A DNA stretch of 64,000 bases, from NCBI GenBank assembly GCA_025642065.1, contig JAODUP010000951.1, positions 274,501 to 338,500 of the forward strand, written 5' to 3'. The position numbers and the translations under genes are program-made. Under the pieces are notes generated by a model, which was not told the DNA's origin, made no database searches, and saw only the letters and a program-made list of their open reading frames with translations. The stretch is from Paralvinella palmiformis. Taxonomy: Eukaryota > Annelida > Polychaeta > Terebellida > Alvinellidae. Numbering within the stretch: position 1 is the stretch's first letter; each line of letters starts with the position of its first letter. This document shows, in pieces, positions 12,501 through 22,050 of this stretch.

Positions 12501-15500
12501 TTACCGTTCACTGACTTCTGACCTATCATAAAGCAATACGTTAGAAAGCAGTGGTCAGATTTCTGGTCACTGCAATCTGAAAATAAATTGCATGCAGTGC
12601 AGCCTGCATTAGGATGTTCGATGTGGTCCTGTTGGGAAAGGCGTCGTGAGGAAATTGTGCTCTGCCGTTTACAGATCGGGCATTCTTTCCTCACCCATAG
12701 ATACCTCTTGGCTGGAGAAGATCCACCAGAGTGTATCTCCTGCCAAGAACGCCTGACAGTCGATCACATCCTCCTTCATTGCTTGGAATACCACCACATC
12801 AGAGTAAACTATTACCATGCAGAGACTCGGAAAGAGCTGCTGGACAATATTACCCCGGACACAATTTTAAACTTCATAAGAGAAGCTGGCCTTTTCTTTT
12901 TACTATAAATTATTTAAAGTGGTAACATCTAGTCATCAGCATTCCAAAGATAAGTTGATCTTTTCTTATTAATACTAGTTATTTTAAGTTAGAACATCTA
13001 GTCAATGTCATAACCCTACCTTTTATTTCCTTCGTAGAAGCAGGTCTTCTCTTTTAACAGAAATCTATTTAATTACCTCTAGTCAAAACTAGTCATTATC
13101 TTCTATATTTCACATGTTATTCACCCTGAATCTGATTTTATCTTTTTAACAAACTTATACACCTATACACCAATGTATATTTACCATTTATACTTAACAA
13201 TTTACATCCTAGCTTATACAAACATTTTATCAATGCCAGTAATCCGTCTTTTTAACTTTTTATAAAGATTCCTTAAAACGGTTTTATTTCTAAGTGTTCT
13301 AGGACACTGAATGGCCTAAATTGTGCCGATGTGTCGTTAAACAACATTCATCCATCCATCCAGCCACAAGCTCCATTTCGTGGATATTACCTAAATGCTG
13401 TTGTTAGCCAATTTAAAAAATGTGCGCTCAGATATGTTGTTCATGGACAAAGTGCCATCCATTTTCCAACTGCACCGTGTCCTTTTCAAACCCCAGTTTA
13501 AACACCGTTACTCCACACGTAAAGCATCTACAACAGGCACACGCATCATTTTCTGTGATGGTTACTCATAGTTGTAGCTGTCATAACCTGTCTTGAAATA
13601 CTAATGACAGTGACAACGTTGACAGAAAAGCTCATCCCTTTAGGCGTGTATTCAACGTGTAAAATGTAATCTCCAGATTTAAAGCTCCATTTTTGTTGAC
13701 AATAAACCTGACCATACGTGTTGGTTCCTAGTACATGAAAAACAGCATAGATTTATATTTAGCACTTGTTCAGTATGTGTCTGTTTGTTTCCTGGTTCCA
13801 GCAGAAAAGAGCCAGTCATATCAGAGGAGGAAATAATTATGAGGAAGAAACAAGTAAATCAGCAAGTGGTCAAAGATGAAAGACGCCGCTTGAAAGAATT
13901 TAGAAGAAAGGATTGGGCCGCACGTGTGATACAAAGAGCTTGGAAAAGGTTGTCCAAGGATATTAATGTAGTGATGCTGGTTTTAGAAGATATTGTGCAA
14001 TTCAAGATTGTAGTCGATTGTGTTACTTGAACGTCAGAAGTGTTGAATAGGGGGGGCTTTTTTATAATGCGCAATCTTTATTTATGGGATACAAAAGTTG
14101 ACAGTTGGGAAAAGACTATTTCAGACAAATTTGTCAAGTAAGAAATCGATTTCGAAATATTATTAATATTAATTAATTAGATTACTGATTACAATTGTTA
14201 CTTCTGCCTGTAAAAATTAATTGTTTCTGTATTGCTCGTCTTGATTCAACAAGATTTTCCATTTCAGCCATAGCAAGCGTAACAAAGGAATTTGGCAAGC
14301 AGCCAAGGAGACCACAAAGGAAAAGCGCCTACTGGTGGGTGAAGAAGAATGGCTTAAGCAAATAGCTGCCTTAACAATACAGTTGGCATGGAGAAAATAT
14401 TACAGGTAAGGCTTAATGGGTTGTAGGACAAATTCTCACTGGACAAATGCTCACGAATAAAGTAGGAGAGTGGAAAATGCCCACGAGAAAAAATACTAAA
14501 CTAAACATTGAATTAAAACAAAAACAAATTTTTCACGTATTTAGATTTTTATGTATGATAGTAATTTGTTGGCTTTAAAATATTCAAGTATAATGTTAAC
14601 ATTTTCAAATATTATATTCCCAGTACTACCCCTATAGCCTATTATTTGGGTCATCTGACCACCAATTAAAGCACTACATTTTCCATTAAAGTTATTTACT
14701 ATTGAAATTTAACTGCAGCCTTTACAAGCCATATAAATTAAATGCAGTGAGAACTTGAACAAGAAGATTAAAGTAATTCTACATTGAAATTAATTGATTC
14801 ATTTATTAAAGCCATGTAATCTTTAGGGTTTCTTTATATCATCAGTTGCAATGTTTTATGTCATTCTTTGTAAATTTTATTCTTGGTTGAAATCATATAA
14901 TATTGAGGGCTTCATTCATTGCAATCATTAGCCATGATTCGGAACATAAATAAATGAAAAGAATTTGTTAATTTATTTCTTCTTCATTTCTGTATTTGTA
15001 TGTTGGGCATTTGTTGGTGCACCAGCCTAATGTGTATCTTAGTGAAATCTATCATGGATTCATTATGGGTTAGTTATTTTGGCATTTATCCAATATTCAA
15101 GGGTGACACAATTTACTATCAGAAAGGAAGTTTTTGTGATTTTCTTCAGAATTATGTATGCAAATAGATTTTTGAAAACTAAGATTAAAAAATGATGTTT
15201 CCTCGAAGCGTTGAATGTTTCTCAGGGGAGAATTTGAACCTTTATCATATTGTGTTTCCTTATTAACCTTGGTGGATAATACTATGCTAAAACCTTTCAT
15301 GTGTTATTATGCTATTGATTTCTATTGATTATATACTTTCAACTGGTTAATAAATAGTAATGATTTCTTTGAATAAATAACAGGTATTTTGACATTTGTG
15401 AGATACGTATTAATTTTGCGCGGCATGTTGTTTCATTGTTGATGAATAAAGGTGTTTCACAACATAATTAATAGTACCATTCATTATTAACAAGCATTTT

Positions 15501-18500
15501 ATATTACGATTGACTTAGAAAATTGAGTATTTTTGAAGGTTGATATTATTAGGTTGATTACCTTGTGTTTGTGAATATTTCTTTGCTATGATCAAATAAC
15601 CTTATCGAGAGTTTGGTTTTGCTCTTTTTCTTAAAGGAGAAAATTGCTGCGATCCCTAACACCTGCTAAGCGTTCTCTGTTACGTGTGTGGAATCCCAGT
15701 ATCATTGCAGCTAAACAAAGGGCCATGGTTGAGCAGATATACAGTAAGTAAAAACAAATTATGAAGTGCAGTTCTGGGAGTATAACATATTTGTAAATTC
15801 GCAGTATTTAAGTGTTTCACCAAATATGGATCTTTTCCTTTTAGGAATGTCAAACTGTGATCTGGTATTACTTTAGCTGAAAATTTTAATACTGACTTGG
15901 AGCCTGGAAGCTGAGTCAGTTCGTGTTGAAGAGATATTTCTCGAAAATGTACATACTTGAATTACATGGAATGTCAGTTTGTCAATAACTGTTGTTTGCA
16001 CTTGTAAATACAATTTTCCCAGTGAAGCCATTGATATATGGTTATGACAAAGTATGATTTTGGGTTTTAATGTGAATGTTCTGTCTCTGCCTTTTCTGTT
16101 TTAATTTAAGTGTTTTTGTATCACACAGATCAGAAAATGTGCATGCCAGTGTGGCAGCCCAAGCTGAAAAATACATCAAGACCCACTTGGTTCAAGCTTA
16201 TTCCTTCTGCTGCAGGTTAGATTATGTGAAATTTTTGTGATTGTATATTGATATTTCATGAAACAGCTTTGTTTTGATTTCATTTTTTTAAAATTTTGCT
16301 TTTGCTTGAAATTTTGTTAATCCAGTTTTACTTCTTAACGTTAAATCTTCTCATACATCCAGTTTAATCCTAGTTGGAGCCCTGCATTCCGACAAATACC
16401 TATATGCGATAATCTATAATTTCAAGCCACTCTATCCATATCCAGTAGCTCTTATGTTTCTGCATTATCACCTCACTGTAAATAAATGTCATACTTATTG
16501 TGTGTTAATTTGCAAATGTAACCATTAAGCCGAGGATGGTTTTTAGATCTAAAATATCATGATTTATGGTGTTACCGTTCAATAAGCCGACCTAAAAATC
16601 TGAACTTTTCCCTGCAGTATTTCTTGGTGACGTTTTGAACACAGAAAATAATTTTGTTTTCATAATTCGTTATTCATTCCAGTGTATTTTGTATACTGTC
16701 AATAAATCAAGGCAAATTATAACCATCGTTTACGCAAACCATTAGCGCATAGGTAGGACCTCAAACTTGAATTAACGGTGTGATTAAACGTTCAATGAAC
16801 CGTATATGAAGTCAATGACTTAGAAGTAATTAAACATATTGTCAATTACTACTGAGCCTTTGATGATACGTTTTGGTGACTAACGCAGCAATAACCAAGA
16901 CAATGTAATTTACAGGTATATTAGGTCAGTTAGTAACTATAATTCTGTATTGAAAATAAATTAATTAATCAGTAATTATCCCGTTATTAGTTTAAATATG
17001 CCCATACAAAATATGGGGCATGGGTACAGGATGTCTTGGGTATGCGTTGTCTTGTTATCGATGCTGCCTTCGAATTGAAAGTCTTGAAATCTGCTACTAA
17101 GTCCAACAACATTTATCCATAATTACAAAAATCAGATAATTCTACATATAAACATTGATTTTCATTATAAAGCCATGTATAATTATCATCAACTCGTTTC
17201 ACTTCTATTTTCACTCCATGACTGCATGAGTTTAAATCAAAATAACAATTGATGTCCCTTTGCATCTAGATCTAGACTAGGTCATTAGCGTCTAGATGGC
17301 TGCTTACACACTGAACATTTTTCTCCCGATGACGGAATTTCTTGACACTGAAATAGCACCAGCCATTAAGCTGACCCCCAAAAATAAGGGGTCAAAATGT
17401 TGACACAAAGTCTCGGCTTAATGGCCGGGACCTACGGTATACCATTTTTTAAATTTCAGAATTATCAACACATGCTTTTAATCAGAATTTATTTTTGAAT
17501 ATATATATATATATACTTGCTTCTAGGACGTGTTTTTGTGGGATTTCTGCGATATTTTAACATATGGCACAAAATAAAAATACCCCTGTGCCCCACATGG
17601 CACAGAATAAAACCCCGTAGCACAATATTTTACTTGTGTGCATTAACAGTCTCCGCATCACATTAACTTTAATAATGCCATACCACTGGTATGGCATTAT
17701 CAGCAGAAAATGGGTCATGATAAATGCAAAATATTTATCATCCGATAGTTTCCTGATCTGAAATAATGCCAAAATCGACTGCTGTGGCCATTTCAAATGT
17801 CATATTTATAAATATTTACTGAATATAAAAACCATGCTGGAAGGATGGGAGAGATTTTTGTGGGCTGGCGATATTGGCTGGTAAACCTCCATTTTGCATT
17901 ATGATGGTCACCTGACTCAAATACTCTCTCCTGATTGGCTAGTTGTCTTTGTTTACAGTAAATAAAAACACATGGTCTTGTTTATATGGTGGATTTCTCT
18001 GTCCCTTTCCTGTTTATTTTTATTTTTTTAGCATTTTATGTTAATCTTACGATATAAATATGGGTTTCATATATCATATTAACTCTATTCATACTTTGCT
18101 GAAGGAATTATATGCAGTTTTTGTTAACTTAAAATTCTGTTTCTACTTTGATCCGCTGTCCACCCACTGCTGAGTTTGAGGCAGTTCTCTATGAACAGTG
18201 TTAAAACTTTGTTGAGGAACTTCCTTGACCAGGAAAATCTATGTGATTTCATGCTTATTGCATGTGATGGCCCACTACCCAAAGAATTTCTTCCAGGATA
18301 AGTGGCTGGTATCTAGTAATGGTGGTTGTTACTTCAGTGGGCAGAACAAGATAACTCCTGCCCAGATTGTGGACATCACCGATATTTTATTACTGGAAGA
18401 ACTAAGAACTTTTGATTATTATATACTTGTATTGTTAGAGCATGGATCAATAAAACCACAAACACAATTATTGTATTTATTACACAAATTTAAGATTTGA

Positions 18501-21500
18501 TGTTCTCCATTGATTCCAGACTAGTAAAAATTTATAGTTTTAATAGTTAGTAATTTTTTGTTGGGCTAGTAAGAAATTTGGTTGGGCTAGTGGATTTCAA
18601 TTTGACTAGCCCAGGGGCTAGTGAGATGTATAAATATTTGTCTGGCCCTGCATACCAGACTGCTGAATGCGAACATGGGTTTAGTTCCATCAAGACAAGT
18701 CATCATGATAAATTAAAAGATAAGTTTTCAATATGTTGATAACAATTAAAACATAAAAATGCTCTGTGGCTGACTTTGACTATGAGTTAGCTATAAATAT
18801 GTGGAAGGAGAAGAAAGCCTGTAGAATATAACAAAATGTGTCTGATCAATAAAATTTTGAACCATTTCTGTATTCTTGTTTTTTCATGTTACAGATATAA
18901 TTAAGTAAGTGATATGCATACATTTAATTATGCTTACATTGTAAAACTCTGTGTATAAATTCTTCAAATAGCATGCAAATATCATAATTTTCAGTTCAAA
19001 TATTCCTGGGCATATGTGTTTTTATCCTAAATGGTTTTCATGCAAAGTGCCCATGTTACATTAAAATCCAGCACATTTTTAAAACTTAAGGAACAGCTCC
19101 CCCACATTGGCTAGATCCTAGAAGCAACACTGAATATATATATATATATATATATATAAAGTTTAATTGTCAGGTTTTCTGTTAAACGATAATACTCATG
19201 CTAATTCAAGTAATTATTTGATTGGCTATAAAATATTTCCACAAAACATACTAACTTGATCAAAAACATTTTTGTTTATTTTATGTAAGCTACTTCTGTA
19301 CCCATTTGACAGAAAATTTATCTTCAGCTATAAACTTTTTATCCACAGCGGTGTCATTCAACTTTGCCCTTGGACAGTATTTTCCGCATGGTGAAGCTGG
19401 TCGTCACCTTCGTCATTCCTTGTCTGAGTATATTGATATCACAGGTAAGGACTTATGGGTGATGTTCATGTGTTTTGTATTTAGCAGTTTGTCTTATGAA
19501 ATGAAATGAAATATGAGCAAACTTCTACAATGAGATGTTTAGGGGTTCATTAAATGAGAAATATGATTTCGGCAAATTGTAATGTTGTGATATTAAATCT
19601 TGCCATGTTATGATCACAGGATGCATTGGCAGGTAATGATAAAATGAGCAATGTGCTTATTTAACACTCAGAGGTCCTCTTAGGATTTTTTGAGGGGGTA
19701 TGATACCCACAGCTTCATAAAACAAGGGGTAATATAAAAAACCGATGTAAATTAATTTTGGGCTCCATGCTCCTGAAAATTTGGTGTAAATCTGATATTT
19801 TCAGCACTTTCATCCATAAATCATTCTTCTCATTAAACTTAATTAATGCCCTAAGTGATAAAATGAGAGGAATGGAAAGCTGAGATGCATAATAACCTGA
19901 ATTAGCTAATAATCATCAACCAATACTGAGTGAATCACTCCATTACAAGACAAAATATGTGCTAAATCTGCTATATAAGTAATATGATTATGTGTTCACA
20001 CATTAATAATGTCAAATGCTTGATTTTTAGAAATAAATGGATTTTGGTATAACATACTTACAATCCTGGTCATGTGCCAATGTAGGTTTGGCTGATTTTT
20101 TGTTGTTTACGTGAATGCCGTTTTATCATTCGTTGAGTTCCTATGAACATGGCCTATGAAATCAGGCGTTTCACATTCTTTACACACACACTTATCACTG
20201 GACCATGTTTCTTCTCGTCGTTTGGCTTGACGTCAGCTGTCAAAACATTAAGGCACTTAAAAATCGAAATAAGTAATTTTCATCAAATGGAAGCGTACTG
20301 GTATGCAGCGAAATCTTTTGGTATGCATCTGCAAGCAAAGAAATTGCATAATTACATGCTATCAGGTAAGCTATCAGGAGCTCGGATACTATTTCATATC
20401 TGTCCCTATCAGCTGTGTGCCAAATACAGTAAATATCTTCCACATTATTAGCATCTTGTTATATTTATTTAAATTAGATGAAACATTTAGATCTAAAATA
20501 CATTTTGCACAAAAATTCCCCTATCAGAATCCAACAAATTGTAATACTTCAAAATTGCTGTAATGCATGACTACTCAGTAATGGTGTTATGAATCCGAAC
20601 CAATTAAAAAAATCCCTTTGATAAGTGTGTGCAGTCTAACAGCTGGTTTTAGTTAGGTTCTCTGTGGACCTACTGTTTGCCAATCCAGTTAGTTCTTTAA
20701 GAAATCAGTTTTCTGATATATCTGATTTACACTTTTATTCGGAGAAACTGTTTTTCGGTTTAAAAGACCGGAACAGAGTCTTATCGTTTACCTATTTCAA
20801 ATATGTTAGATGCGAGTCATACCTAGGACTACATTTTCAAGAATCTGTGCTTTAACACATGAATATTTTCATAACTAACTGCCTTGACACCCTAAAGTGA
20901 TTCGTGTGTTCATGCCCTGTCATGAACACAGAGGCCTTTTACCAGATACAACAGAATATTTGAAAACCCTCAACTTTGGTGATCTCTTTTGTGCTTTTGT
21001 TGTCACATTTTATTGTTTTCCATACTAGATTAGGTGATCTTTATTTCATGTTTTTGCAAGTCTGTTTTCTCAAGGTGACATTATTTTTATGAGAGATTTT
21101 TCTTAATTTGCTGATAAATATATTTTTAAATTCCTGAACTGAAAGCAGCCAACAGACAGACAGACATTAACTAACAGGTGGTAAAACCATTGACTTTTAT
21201 GGTTTAATGTTAAATTTGATGCATAAAAGTACTGATTGTTATACCTCAGATGAAAGTTGGTACACATTGGTAATAGTATCAATATATGAAATACAGCAAT
21301 GCAGAAATCGATCAACACAGATTCACACTCAATCATTTCCTTGTATTCATAAAATTTGAATAACAATAAGATTACAAATATTATTTATTCAATACATCAG
21401 AAATCATCAAAACAAAGATATACTTCACACGTATTCGATGACCTGAATAATTATGGGATTAAAAGGACAACAATTGCATCACACACATGAACACAAAATC

Positions 21501-22050
21501 GATGTCCAACGAGGAATGAAACTATATAACTATGCCCCCCCCCAGTCTGATTTCTGACATCAACATTCTGAGATAACCCCTAATACTTTGCATAATATAC
21601 CAATAAATCATTAAAAGATATTCTAAATGCCACTTTAAACATATTAAAATACTACACCATTAAAAACTAGGTTGTACATGATTTAGTCAAATACAGTCAT
21701 ATATTCAGAGCCACAAAAGGACTGAACTGACATATTGTTTATAGCTGGACATGCAAAATGTCTGTCTTTTACTCGGAGGCATGTTTTTACAGATTTACTT
21801 ACAGTTTGTGTCAGCAACGTACAAAAACAATAGTAAAAGATGCTGTTAAAACTGAATTAGTTTAAAAACGGAAACAAAATTTAGTAATTAAGTGACGTTG
21901 AAATTATTAATGGCTGTGCATAATTGTGTGTGTGTTAATTTTATTTTGCAACTGACTTTATTTTCTTATTTTGCAGCTGATTTTGATCAAATGAAGGTCA
22001 ATGATAGCATCCAACCTCATCACTTTTCTTACAACATGTACGATTCTTGA
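324..22050 (+). CDS. INVS: Inversin (INVS/NPHP2), 3' two-thirds, 13 coding exons
   Basis: Inversin is a scaffold of the ciliary inversin compartment. In vertebrates it switches Wnt signalling and its loss causes nephronophthisis type 2 and laterality defects. Exons: 324-531, 1206-1383, 3469-3575, 3765-3882, 4032-4123, 5664-5785, 5933-6035, 13802-13948, 14268-14405, 15637-15743, 16129-16215, 19349-19444, 21977-22050 (1577 nt, about 525 codons). Every junction is GT/AG and phase-consistent. Seen: about five ankyrin repeats (for example HTPLFRACEMGH, RTPLQCAAYGG), an IQ motif (KIQAVFRGYRVRK), a charged coiled-coil-like linker, a second IQ (VIQRAWK), a third IQ (TIQLAWRKYYRRK), and a C terminus with FSYN, as in the human tail recalled from memory. 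The linker between IQ1 and IQ2 is about 130 residues, far shorter than in human. N-terminal ankyrin repeats lie outside the window. The donor of exon 13802-13948 (AG|GTTGTC) is the weakest call. Confidence 0.93.
532..1205 (+). other. INVS intron
   Basis: No gene or clear repeat apart from a short TG-rich simple repeat at about 1081-1104. Confidence 0.6.
1206..1383 (+). CDS. INVS: INVS exon b: ankyrin repeats
   Basis: Acceptor TACAG|G and donor GAG|GTATGT. It completes the split W and encodes AALGGHAYICQTLI and GRTPLQCAAYGGFVNC. RTPL fits the RxxL destruction-box pattern, at the place of the first D-box described in vertebrate inversin (recalled). Confidence 0.92.
2118..2297 (+). repeat. tRNA-derived SINE, family A
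   Basis: It starts with a tRNA-like head (TCCGTGGTCTAACGGTAGC, A-box-like, then a degraded B-box near 2169) and continues into a body ending GTGCACAAAAGTGGCCTTAAAACATC. Copies on the other strand lie at 47073-47258 and 52543-52722, with a partial one at 56516-56620. It is a retroposed repeat, not a working tRNA: the B-box is decayed and there is no acceptor-stem pairing. The rest of this intron (1384-3468) shows nothing recognisable. Confidence 0.8.
3469..3575 (+). CDS. INVS: INVS exon c: ankyrin repeat
   Basis: Acceptor TTCAG|GGC and donor GATCG|GTCAGT. It encodes GMTALHWACSKGHSDAVRLL then FPNHMEFTEDR, matching the FPNQMEN region of human inversin. No single ATG-started reading frame covers it; it was found by reading codons between the splice sites. 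Confidence 0.9.
3765..3882 (+). CDS. INVS: INVS exon d: last ankyrin repeat and start of IQ1
   Basis: Acceptor TTCAG|A and donor ATTCAG|GTAGAC. It encodes YTPLDYALMGEHYDVAQYM and GALSITGIQDIAALKIQ, nearly identical to the human segment running into the first IQ motif. Confidence 0.93.
4032..4123 (+). CDS. INVS: INVS exon e: IQ1 motif and basic linker
   Basis: Acceptor TTTTTAG|GCA and donor AA|GTAAGG. It encodes AVFRGYRVRKTFVERKRLL then MKHEQLRKDAA. With exon d it completes an IQxxxRGxxxR calmodulin-binding motif. The IQ motif is split by an intron right after the Q. Confidence 0.93.
4124..5663 (+). other. INVS intron without recognisable element
   Basis: AT-rich sequence with a C-run at about 4621-4629. 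I see no open frame with coding character and no repeat shared with the rest of the window. Confidence 0.5.
5664..5785 (+). CDS. INVS: INVS exon f: charged linker
   Basis: Acceptor CATCCAG|G and donor CTGG|GTAGGT. It encodes KKAEEECKRKDNKHKQ followed by a Ser/Asp-rich stretch (DADQSETSTDSGL). The KK-EEE start matches the human linker just after IQ1. Confidence 0.85.
5933..6035 (+). CDS. INVS: INVS exon g: low-complexity linker
   Basis: Acceptor AATATAG|AA and donor AAACG|GTAAGA. It encodes ESIAAENNTGGSVLQKP and an Ala/Pro-rich end. It has no recognisable domain. It is supported by strong splice sites and by phases that fit both neighbours. Confidence 0.75.
6146..6801 (+). mobile_element. Tigger/pogo-like MITE with a 55-bp insertion
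   Basis: The left end is TA|CAGTAGGCTCCCGTTATAA and the right end reads ...GCGTTATAACAGGGGACCTAATC|TA, whose complement resembles the left end. A related copy occupies about 61855-63275, sharing an interior that includes the stretch around 6310-6360 (CAACTGTTTATTTCATGAAG). It is non-autonomous, with no transposase. It is interrupted at 6711-6765 by a LINE tail. End coordinates are approximate. Confidence 0.65.
6711..6765 (+). mobile_element. 55-bp LINE 3'-tail insertion
   Basis: It begins AGGACACTGAGTGGCCTAAA and ends in a CATC-type tail. It matches the last ~60 bp of the I-type LINE at 13301-13362. It is flanked by near-identical 10-bp duplications (6701-6710 TGTCATAGTG and 6766-6775 TGTTATAGTG). 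It is a severely 5'-truncated LINE copy or a very short derivative mobilised by that LINE. Confidence 0.8.
8682..9207 (+). promoter_or_regulatory. Presumed 5' UTR/internal promoter region of the I-type LINE
   Basis: A GC-richer block between the 5' target duplication and ORF1. LINEs of this group carry an internal promoter here (family knowledge); no specific motif can be assigned. Open frames on both strands in this block overlap each other and match nothing. Confidence 0.4.
9208..10185 (+). pseudogene. LINE ORF1: gag-like zinc-knuckle protein, fused to an ORF2 remnant
   Basis: 325 residues. In LINEs of this group ORF1 binds the element RNA to form the RNP. Residues about 20-160 form an RRM/PRE-like region. 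Three knuckles follow at about residues 172-228: CFKCQKYGHHRMAC (C-x2-C-x4-H-x4-C), CAKCGTTGHEDKEC, and CVNCDGDHGSFSRDC. The last ~20 residues are not native: from about 10131 the same DNA in another frame reads as the ORF2 linker (KPWWNGECEEALKQRKRAF). This places a deletion junction at about 10125-10135 that removed the ORF1 C terminus and the whole ORF2 endonuclease domain. The start is the first ATG after the UTR. Confidence 0.85.
10131..10429 (+). pseudogene. LINE ORF2 linker after the endonuclease (remnant)
   Basis: This frame reads KPWWNGECEEALKQRKRAF, then NLTNYKIEYARARRVIRRN and WREYVSQLNNRTPVNTIW, up to TAA at 10428-10430. It is the typical basic linker between the endonuclease and RT of jockey/I-group LINEs. 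It continues out of frame as degraded sequence to about 10516. Confidence 0.8.
10517..12015 (+). pseudogene. LINE reverse transcriptase, two frames
   Basis: The first part (10517 to about 10795) reads ...LKKAHDTAVGPDDIHYQILK and WREATIIPIPKAGK. A frameshift near 10795 moves the frame to the second part (to 12015), with GNYRPIALTSCICKTFERM, SGFRKRRSTTDQL, FFDLEKAYDTTW, GVPQGSILS, and the active-site motif YVDDFLI. Around 11060-11085, about 20 residues normally found between KAYDTTW and the GRNFTIRVG segment are missing. The thumb and connection follow to PGFGI. RT copies element RNA onto nicked target DNA; this copy is inactive. Confidence 0.9.
11964..12521 (+). pseudogene. LINE RNase H domain
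   Basis: Catalytic residues of RNase HI are visible in order: D in FIYTDGSKEG, E in YTAELRAIYLALHHG, D in IICVDSLSCLQAIE, and D in GNELADKAAKTG after the WVPSHVGIRG motif. The domain sits after the RT, as in I-group LINEs. It overlaps the end of the RT frame by a frame change and ends at TGA 12519-12521. Confidence 0.9.
12540..12908 (+). pseudogene. LINE ORF2 C-terminal zinc-knuckle region
   Basis: It reads WSCWERRREEIVLCRLQIGH, SFLTHRYLLAGEDPPEC and CISCQERLTVDHILLHC (C-x2-C-x8-H-x4-C), then EAGLFFLL and TAA. This is the standard C terminus of I/Nimb LINEs. Confidence 0.88.
13802..13948 (+). CDS. INVS: INVS exon h: coiled coil and IQ2
   Basis: It encodes EPVISEEEIIMRKKQVNQ, DERRRLKEFRRKDWAARVI and QRAWK, matching human RRRKELFRKKNKAAAVIQRAW. 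The acceptor CCAGCAG is a tandem NAGNAG site. The donor AG|GTTGTC is weak but is the only nearby one that joins in frame to the next exon. Confidence 0.87.
14268..14405 (+). CDS. INVS: INVS exon i: third IQ motif
   Basis: Acceptor ATTTCAG|C and donor TACAG|GTAAGG. It encodes HSKRNKGIWQAAKETTKEKR and EEEWLKQIAALTIQLAWRKY. Only one of the three frames is open. The IQLAWRKYYR segment fits the IQ consensus. Confidence 0.88.
14406..15636 (+). other. INVS intron, AT-rich
   Basis: No coding-like frame, no repeat shared with the rest of the window. Confidence 0.5.
15637..15743 (+). CDS. INVS: INVS exon j
   Basis: Acceptor TTAAAG|G and donor TACA|GTAAGT. It encodes RKLLRSLTPAKRSLLRVWN and AAKQRAMVEQIY. 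The EQIY end aligns with KQIY in the human C-terminal part. Confidence 0.85.
16129..16215 (+). CDS. INVS: INVS exon k
   Basis: Acceptor CACACAG|AT and donor GCAG|GTTAGA. It encodes NQKMCMPVWQPKLKNTSRP and TWFKLIPSAA. No known domain; it is supported by phase and position. Confidence 0.78.
16516..17425. mobile_element. Possible DNA element with inverted ends
   Basis: The left end reads ACCATTAAGCCGAGG and the right end TCTCGGCTTAATGGCCGG, inverted relative to each other, about 0.9 kb apart. No transposase frame lies between. No target duplication was identified, so the assignment is tentative. Confidence 0.4.
17522..18650 (+). mobile_element. ~1.1 kb DNA-element family B, copy 1
   Basis: It starts GCTTCTAGGACGTGTTTTTG and ends CTGGGGC-type sequence, ...TTTGTCTGGCCCTG. 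Related copies: 26165-27090 (same strand, truncated) and 56301-59785 (opposite strand, ending in the same CAGGGCCAGA terminus). Shared blocks include the region around 17753-17900 and 17920-18010. A short translated stretch is shared with copy 2 (YPKNFF/LPKEFLP), hinting at a decayed coding segment. The superfamily is unknown. Confidence 0.7.
19349..19444 (+). CDS. INVS: INVS exon l
   Basis: Acceptor ATCCACAG|CG and donor ATCACAG|GTAAGG. It encodes AVSFNFALGQYFPHGEAGRH and LRHSLSEYIDIT. It joins phase 1 on both sides. No known domain. Confidence 0.78.
19445..21976 (+). other. Last INVS intron
   Basis: AT-rich. Frames at 20143-20451 and 20664-20855 look like chance: no domain, no splice support. 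A C-run lies at 21536-21543. Confidence 0.5.
21977..22050 (+). CDS. INVS: INVS terminal coding exon
   Basis: Acceptor TTTTGCAG|CT. It encodes ADFDQMKVNDSIQPHHFSYN then MYDS and TGA at 22048-22050. FSYN near the C terminus also occurs in human inversin (recalled), which supports this as the true end. Confidence 0.85.

Larger units (their letters stand above)
8682..13362 (+). mobile_element. I/Nimb-type LINE, internally deleted, 10-bp TSD
   Basis: The element is bounded by the direct repeat GCCACAAGCT at 8672-8681 and 13363-13372. Order: 5' UTR of about 520 bp, a gag-like ORF1 with CCHC knuckles, remnants of ORF2 (post-endonuclease linker, reverse transcriptase, RNase H, CCHC-type C terminus), a 3' UTR, and a short tail ending in repeated ATCC. 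Stop codons and frame changes run through ORF2, the apurinic-type endonuclease domain is missing, and part of the RT fingers/palm is deleted, so it cannot mobilise itself. RNase H plus the C-terminal zinc knuckle and YVDD place it in the I group (Nimb-like). It lies in the 7.8 kb INVS intron, in the sense orientation. Confidence 0.93.

Noticed and set aside
18895..18908. Mini-exon (ATATAATTAAG-TAA) as an alternative INVS end after exon k
   Set aside because: It fits the phase and has an AG before it, but would end the protein after four residues. Exons l and the terminal exon fit perfectly and give an FSYN tail like human inversin.
20143..20451. A 102-codon frame in the last INVS intron
   Set aside because: No domain, overlapping frames on both strands, AT-rich codons; nothing distinguishes it from chance.
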